Positions 60,766 to 64,000 of a stretch of 64,000 nt of DNA are shown piece by piece. The translations under genes and the position numbers were made by a program. The first letter of the stretch is position 1; each line of letters starts with the position of its first letter. Below the pieces are notes generated by a model. The model was not told the origin of the DNA, made no database searches, and was given only the letters and a program-made list of their open reading frames with translations. The DNA comes from Scandinavium vulneris_A (GTDB lineage: Bacteria; Pseudomonadota; Gammaproteobacteria; Enterobacterales; Enterobacteriaceae), in the NCBI GenBank assembly GCA_046518185.1, contig JBKGRZ010000001.1, forward strand, positions 62,001 through 126,000. Direction: 5' to 3'.

Positions 60766-61172
60766 TCTGGAAACGTAGCGCCTCGCTTGAAAAGCTGAAC
60801 GCCATGGGAGAGGGCAACATGGTCGGCCTGCTGGATATTCGTTTTGAACGTCTGAGTGAAGACAGCCTGGAGGCCACGATGCCGGTTGACAGCCGCACTC
60901 ATCAGCCATTCGGTCTGTTGCATGGCGGCGCGTCTGTGGTGCTGGCAGAAACGCTTGGGTCAGTGGCGGGGTATTTGTGCACCGAAGGCGACGAGAAAGT
61001 GGTCGGCGTGGAAGTGAACGCCAATCACCTTCGCTCGGTCCGGAGCGGGCGCGTGCGCGGCGTCTGCAAAGCGCTTCACGCCGGGCGTCGGCACCAGGTA
61101 TGGCAGATAGATATCTTCGACGAGCAGGGCAAATTGTGCTGCTCGTCGAGGCTCACAACCGCAGTGGTGTGA
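60762..61172 (+). CDS. menI: 1,4-dihydroxy-2-naphthoyl-CoA hydrolase MenI
   Basis: Hotdog-fold thioesterase of menaquinone biosynthesis (formerly YdiI), 136 residues. The catalytic segment QPFGLLHGGASVVLAETLGSVAG includes the conserved His and Glu. Starts in the ATGA overlap with ydiJ, so the two are co-translated. A GCGCGGT/ACCGCGC hairpin lies 27 bases after the stop but has no T tract. E. coli has ydiH and sufA next; here an lpxP-like gene intervenes. Confidence 0.96.
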   Translation: MIWKRSASLEKLNAMGEGNMVGLLDIRFERLSEDSLEATMPVDSRTHQPFGLLHGGASVVLAETLGSVAGYLCTEGDEKVVGVEVNANHLRSVRSGRVRGVCKALHAGRRHQVWQIDIFDEQGKLCCSSRLTTAVV

Positions 61173-61430
61173 ATAACGGAATAACATTAAGAAGATTAGC
61201 GCGGTAATTAACCGCGCATAAACATCAGAATGCTCCCGTTTTATTTCTGACCACTTAAGGGTAGCTTCAGATTAATTCACTATCTTTTTGCAGGCAGATG
61301 TAGCATTCTGATTCTTGGTTGAACACGCGTTTAACTAACGTCAAAATTAACAACGTATCGCCTAAAGATTGATGATTTTCTTCGTTTTTTCCTTACGCGT
61401 TACTGGTACACATGTTTACAGGAATTAACG
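61173..61430 (+). promoter_or_regulatory. menI-lpxP spacer and long leader
   Basis: 258 bases between menI and the lpxP-like gene. The left end has the hairpin GCGCGGTAATTAACCGCGC at 61199-61217 without a T run. The rest is AT-rich with no supported gene. A long untranslated leader would fit a cold-inducible gene (inference); I could not place a promoter. Confidence 0.35.
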
Positions 61431-62345
61431 ATGGCAAAAGCCTTCGACACAGCGCTGTTGCACCCTCGTAACTGGTTAACCTGGTTCGGTTTAGGTGTCC
61501 TCTGGCTGATAGTCCAACTCCCTTATCCCTTGCTTTACCTCATCGGCTCATCGCTCGGCCGTGCCTCTCGTCCCTTTTTGAAAAGAAGAGAAAAGATTGC
61601 GTCAAGAAATCTAACGCTCTGTTTTCCGGAGATGACTGACGAGGCAAAAGAGAAGCTCATCGAACAAAACTTTATTTCTCTCGGCATGGGGTTAATTGAA
61701 ACCGGCATGGCCTGGTTCTGGAGCGATGCCCGGGTTAAAAAATGGTTTGACGTTGAAGGGTATGAGAACCTGACCAAAGCGCTGGAAACACAAAAAGGCG
61801 TGATGGTGGTTGGCGTACACTTTATGTCGCTGGAACTCGGCGGCAGAACCATGGGCTTGTGCCGACCAATGATGGCTACCTATCGTCCGCATAACAGCAA
61901 ATTGATGGAGTGGGTGCAAACCAAAGGTCGCCTGCGTTCCAACAAAGCGATGATCGATCGCCGTAACCTGCGTGGACTGGTCACTGCGCTGAAACACGGC
62001 GAAGCGGTGTGGTTTGCACCGGATCAGGATTACGGTCCGAAAGGCAGCACCTTTGCGCCGTTCTTTAATGTGCAGCAAGCGGCGACCACCAACGGTACGT
62101 TTGTTCTTCAGCGTCTGTCAGGCTCCGCTCTGCTGACGATCACCATGGTGCGTAAAGCGAATAACCGTGGCTATAGCCTGTTCATCAGTGAACCGTTGAA
62201 AGATTATCCGACGGAGGACGAGTTCCTGGCCGCGAGCTACATGAACAAGGTGATTGAAAGAGAGATCCTGCGTGCGCCTGAACAATATCTTTGGGTACAC
62301 CGCCGTTTCAAAACCCGTCCGGCAGGTCAGGCATCACTGTACTGA
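61431..62345 (+). CDS. lipid A palmitoleoyl/lauroyl acyltransferase (LpxP-like)
   Basis: Inner-membrane acyltransferase of 304 residues that adds a secondary acyl chain to Kdo2-lipid IV-A. One N-terminal helix (about 17-38) is followed by the HxxxxD-type motif HFMSLELGGR, then GEAVWFAPDQDYGPKGS and the C-terminal APEQYLWVHRRFKTRP. The GVMVVGVHFMSLELGGRTMG region and MMATYRPHN are closer to E. coli LpxP (cold-induced palmitoleoyl transferase) than to LpxL (from memory). In E. coli lpxP is far from suf. Gene symbol withheld because LpxL-type activity cannot be excluded. Confidence 0.88.
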   Translation: MAKAFDTALLHPRNWLTWFGLGVLWLIVQLPYPLLYLIGSSLGRASRPFLKRREKIASRNLTLCFPEMTDEAKEKLIEQNFISLGMGLIETGMAWFWSDARVKKWFDVEGYENLTKALETQKGVMVVGVHFMSLELGGRTMGLCRPMMATYRPHNSKLMEWVQTKGRLRSNKAMIDRRNLRGLVTALKHGEAVWFAPDQDYGPKGSTFAPFFNVQQAATTNGTFVLQRLSGSALLTITMVRKANNRGYSLFISEPLKDYPTEDEFLAASYMNKVIEREILRAPEQYLWVHRRFKTRPAGQASLY

Positions 62346-62364
62346 CTTAGCTCAGTGTATTGTG

Positions 62365-62398
62365 AAAGCCCTGAGGTTAACTGCCTCAGGGCTTTTTT
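62365..62398 (+). terminator. lpxP-like gene terminator
   Basis: AAGCCCTGAGG and CCTCAGGGCTT form an 11-base perfect stem around TTAACTG, followed by six T, about 20 bases after the stop. Confidence 0.92.
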
Positions 62399-62680
62399 GT
62401 TGGCATTGCAGGCCGAAATCCTATCTCATAAATCGGTATTTTCTATACATCTTTTCATTGCCGTATTTTCTCCCCGCGTTTCTGACCAAAGCAGTTATTT
62501 TTCAATGCATTGAACAATTTCCAATCCACCTGTTCACCCTGTGCACAGGGTCTATGCTTAGTAAAAGGCCTCCAATGCAGGTATTCCTGTGAAAGCCCCT
62601 GCTGGCAAGGGGTTGAAGTGAGAATCATTATCACTAACATAAGGGGATGGCCTGGTGGCTTCAACTGAAAAGGTGGACCT
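62399..62680 (+). promoter_or_regulatory. suf operon upstream region with Fur-like box
   Basis: The 19-mer at 62614-62632, ending AATCATTATC, matches the Fur consensus at 14 of 19 positions and lies 48 bases before the sufA ATG. In E. coli sufA is also controlled by OxyR, IHF and IscR upstream; I could not place these sites here. No gene is supported in the stretch. Confidence 0.65.
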
Positions 62681-63055
62681 ATGGAATTGCAATCACAAAC
62701 CTTCAACCCCGCTGACTTTGCATGGCGCGGCATAAGCCTGACGCCCGCGGCGGCGGCACATGTCTGCGAGCTGGCGGTCAAGCAGGGCGTGCTAGGGATT
62801 CGGCTGGGGATTAAAACTTCCGGCTGCGCAGGTTTTGCTTACGTACTGGATACCGTGACCGAGCCGAAAGCGGACGATTTGTTGTTCGAAGTGGACGGCG
62901 CGAAGCTGTGGGTGCCGTTACAGGCGATGCCGTTTATCGACGGGACAGAAGTCGATTACGTGCGTGAAGGCTTAAACCAAATCTTTAAGTTCCACAATCC
63001 GAAGGCGCAGCATGAATGTGGCTGTGGCGAAAGTTTTGGCGTGCAGGCGGAGTAA
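62681..63055 (+). CDS. sufA: Fe-S cluster assembly A-type carrier SufA
   Basis: Carries Fe-S clusters from SufBCD to apo-targets under iron limitation or oxidative stress. The 124-residue HesB/IscA-family protein has the three conserved cysteines in SGCAGFAYV and ECGCGES. First gene of sufABCDSE; sufB follows after two bases. Two residues longer than E. coli SufA, with small differences near residues 30-50. Confidence 0.96.
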   Translation: MELQSQTFNPADFAWRGISLTPAAAAHVCELAVKQGVLGIRLGIKTSGCAGFAYVLDTVTEPKADDLLFEVDGAKLWVPLQAMPFIDGTEVDYVREGLNQIFKFHNPKAQHECGCGESFGVQAE

Positions 63056-63057
63056 CT

Positions 63058-64000
63058 ATGTCTCGTAATACTGAAGCAACTGACGATGTCAAAACCTGGG
63101 CCGGCGGTCAGCTCAACTATAAAGAAGGGTTCTTTACCCAACTACAGACCGATGAACTGGCGAAAGGGATCAGCGAGGAAGTGGTGCGTGCAATTTCAGC
63201 CAAACGTAATGAGCCGGAGTGGATGCTCGAGTTTCGCCTGAACGCCTACCGGGCGTGGGTTGAGATGGAAGAGCCGCACTGGCTGAAAGCCCATTATGAC
63301 AAGCTGAACTACCAGGATTACAGCTATTACTCTGCGCCATCCTGTGGCAACTGTGATGAAACCTGTGCCTCTGAACCCGGCGCGGTGCAGCAAACCGGCG
63401 CCAATACTTTCCTGAGTCAGGAAGTTGAAGACGCGTTTGGCTTGCTCGGCGTGCCGGTGCGTGAAGGGCGAGAAGTGGCGGTCGACGCGATTTTTGACTC
63501 CGTTTCCGTTGCCACCACCTACCGGGAAAAGCTGGGGGAACAGGGCATCATTTTCTGTTCATTCGGCGAGGCTATCCACGATTACCCCGATCTGGTGCAG
63601 AAATATCTCGGCACGGTAGTGCCCAGCAACGATAACTTCTTTGCCGCACTTAACGCGGCGGTAGCGTCCGACGGCACGTTTATTTATGTGCCAAAAGGCG
63701 TGCGCTGCCCGATGGAGCTGTCTACCTATTTCCGAATTAACGCCGAAAAAACCGGCCAGTTTGAACGGACGATCCTGGTGGCCGATGAAGGCAGCTATGT
63801 CAGCTATATCGAAGGCTGTTCGGCCCCGGTGCGCGACAGCTATCAGCTGCATGCGGCGGTGGTGGAAGTCATCATCCACAAAGACGCCGAAGTGAAATAT
63901 TCCACGGTACAGAACTGGTTCCCTGGGGATAACAACACCGGCGGCATTCTGAACTTCGTCACGAAGCGTGCGCTGTGCGAAGGCGAAAACAGCAAGATGT
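63058..64000 (+). CDS. sufB: Fe-S cluster scaffold SufB (5' part, cut by window end)
   Basis: The first 314 residues of SufB run off the window at KRALCEGENSKM. SufB forms the SufBCD scaffold with SufD and the ATPase SufC and receives sulfur from SufSE. The N terminus MSRNTEATDDVKTWAGGQLN matches E. coli closely, as does YSAPSCGNCDETCASEPGAVQQTG and the FIYVPKGVRCPMELSTYFRINAEKTGQFE core. ATG is two bases after the sufA stop. Expected full length is about 495 residues, the rest lying to the right. Confidence 0.96.
   Translation, partial: MSRNTEATDDVKTWAGGQLNYKEGFFTQLQTDELAKGISEEVVRAISAKRNEPEWMLEFRLNAYRAWVEMEEPHWLKAHYDKLNYQDYSYYSAPSCGNCDETCASEPGAVQQTGANTFLSQEVEDAFGLLGVPVREGREVAVDAIFDSVSVATTYREKLGEQGIIFCSFGEAIHDYPDLVQKYLGTVVPSNDNFFAALNAAVASDGTFIYVPKGVRCPMELSTYFRINAEKTGQFERTILVADEGSYVSYIEGCSAPVRDSYQLHAAVVEVIIHKDAEVKYSTVQNWFPGDNNTGGILNFVTKRALCEGENSKM

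Noticed and set aside
62399..62680. RydB small RNA near sufA
   Set aside because: E. coli has an sRNA in the neighbourhood, but I could not match its sequence or a terminator here.

Overview
The window is chromosomal DNA of a member of the Enterobacteriaceae. Nearly every protein reads as a close homologue of an E. coli / Salmonella / Klebsiella / Enterobacter protein, and long runs of genes keep E. coli order. The genus cannot be fixed from the sequence alone. I see no rRNA, tRNA, transposase, integrase, phage gene or CRISPR array.

Layout. (1) 1-17467: galU, hns, tdk, adhE, ychE, oppABCDF, a voltage-gated K+ channel-like gene with a zinc ribbon, yciU, clsA, yciY, yciI, tonB. This is the E. 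coli 28-min block, except that the channel follows oppF and E. coli kch is absent between yciY and yciI. (2) 17464-23422: a five-gene class 5 (alpha, CFA/I-like) chaperone-usher fimbrial operon on the minus strand, whose last gene overlaps the tonB stop codon. (3) 23782-41178: yniA, ydiZ, pfkB, ydiY, then an accessory trio (DedA protein, orphan PxpA-like protein, YbdG-like channel), then thrS-infC-rpmI-rplT-pheM-pheST-ihfA, btuCED, nlpC, a possible leader peptide and ydiV. (4) 41240-50777: selO, a complete heme uptake operon hemP-hmuRSTUV where E. coli has only ydiE, then aroH and ppsR. (5) 51112-64000: ppsA, a GH3 glycosidase, the sRNA gene rprA, ydiK, ydiJ, menI, an lpxP-like acyltransferase, sufA and the start of sufB.

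Relative to E. coli K-12, block 1 runs in one map direction up to tonB. From yniA the order continues from the far side of the terminus in the opposite direction. The fimbrial operon therefore sits on a rearrangement junction.

Functional themes. Central metabolism: UDP-glucose, ethanol fermentation, PfkB against PpsA with its regulator PpsR. Translation: ThrRS, IF3, L35, L20 and PheRS with attenuation. Envelope: Opp, TonB, ClsA, NlpC, LpxP-like, mechanosensitive channel, fimbriae. Iron: TonB energises HmuR, HmuTUV imports heme, HmuS handles it, and Suf builds Fe-S clusters; Fur-box-like sites lie before tonB, hemP and sufA. RprA and YdiV tie the region to the sessile/motile switch, since RprA activates RpoS and YdiV inhibits FlhDC.

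Start codons were moved downstream from the longest open frame wherever homologue alignment and Shine-Dalgarno position agreed. All assignments come from reading and from memory of family sequences; no database search was run.
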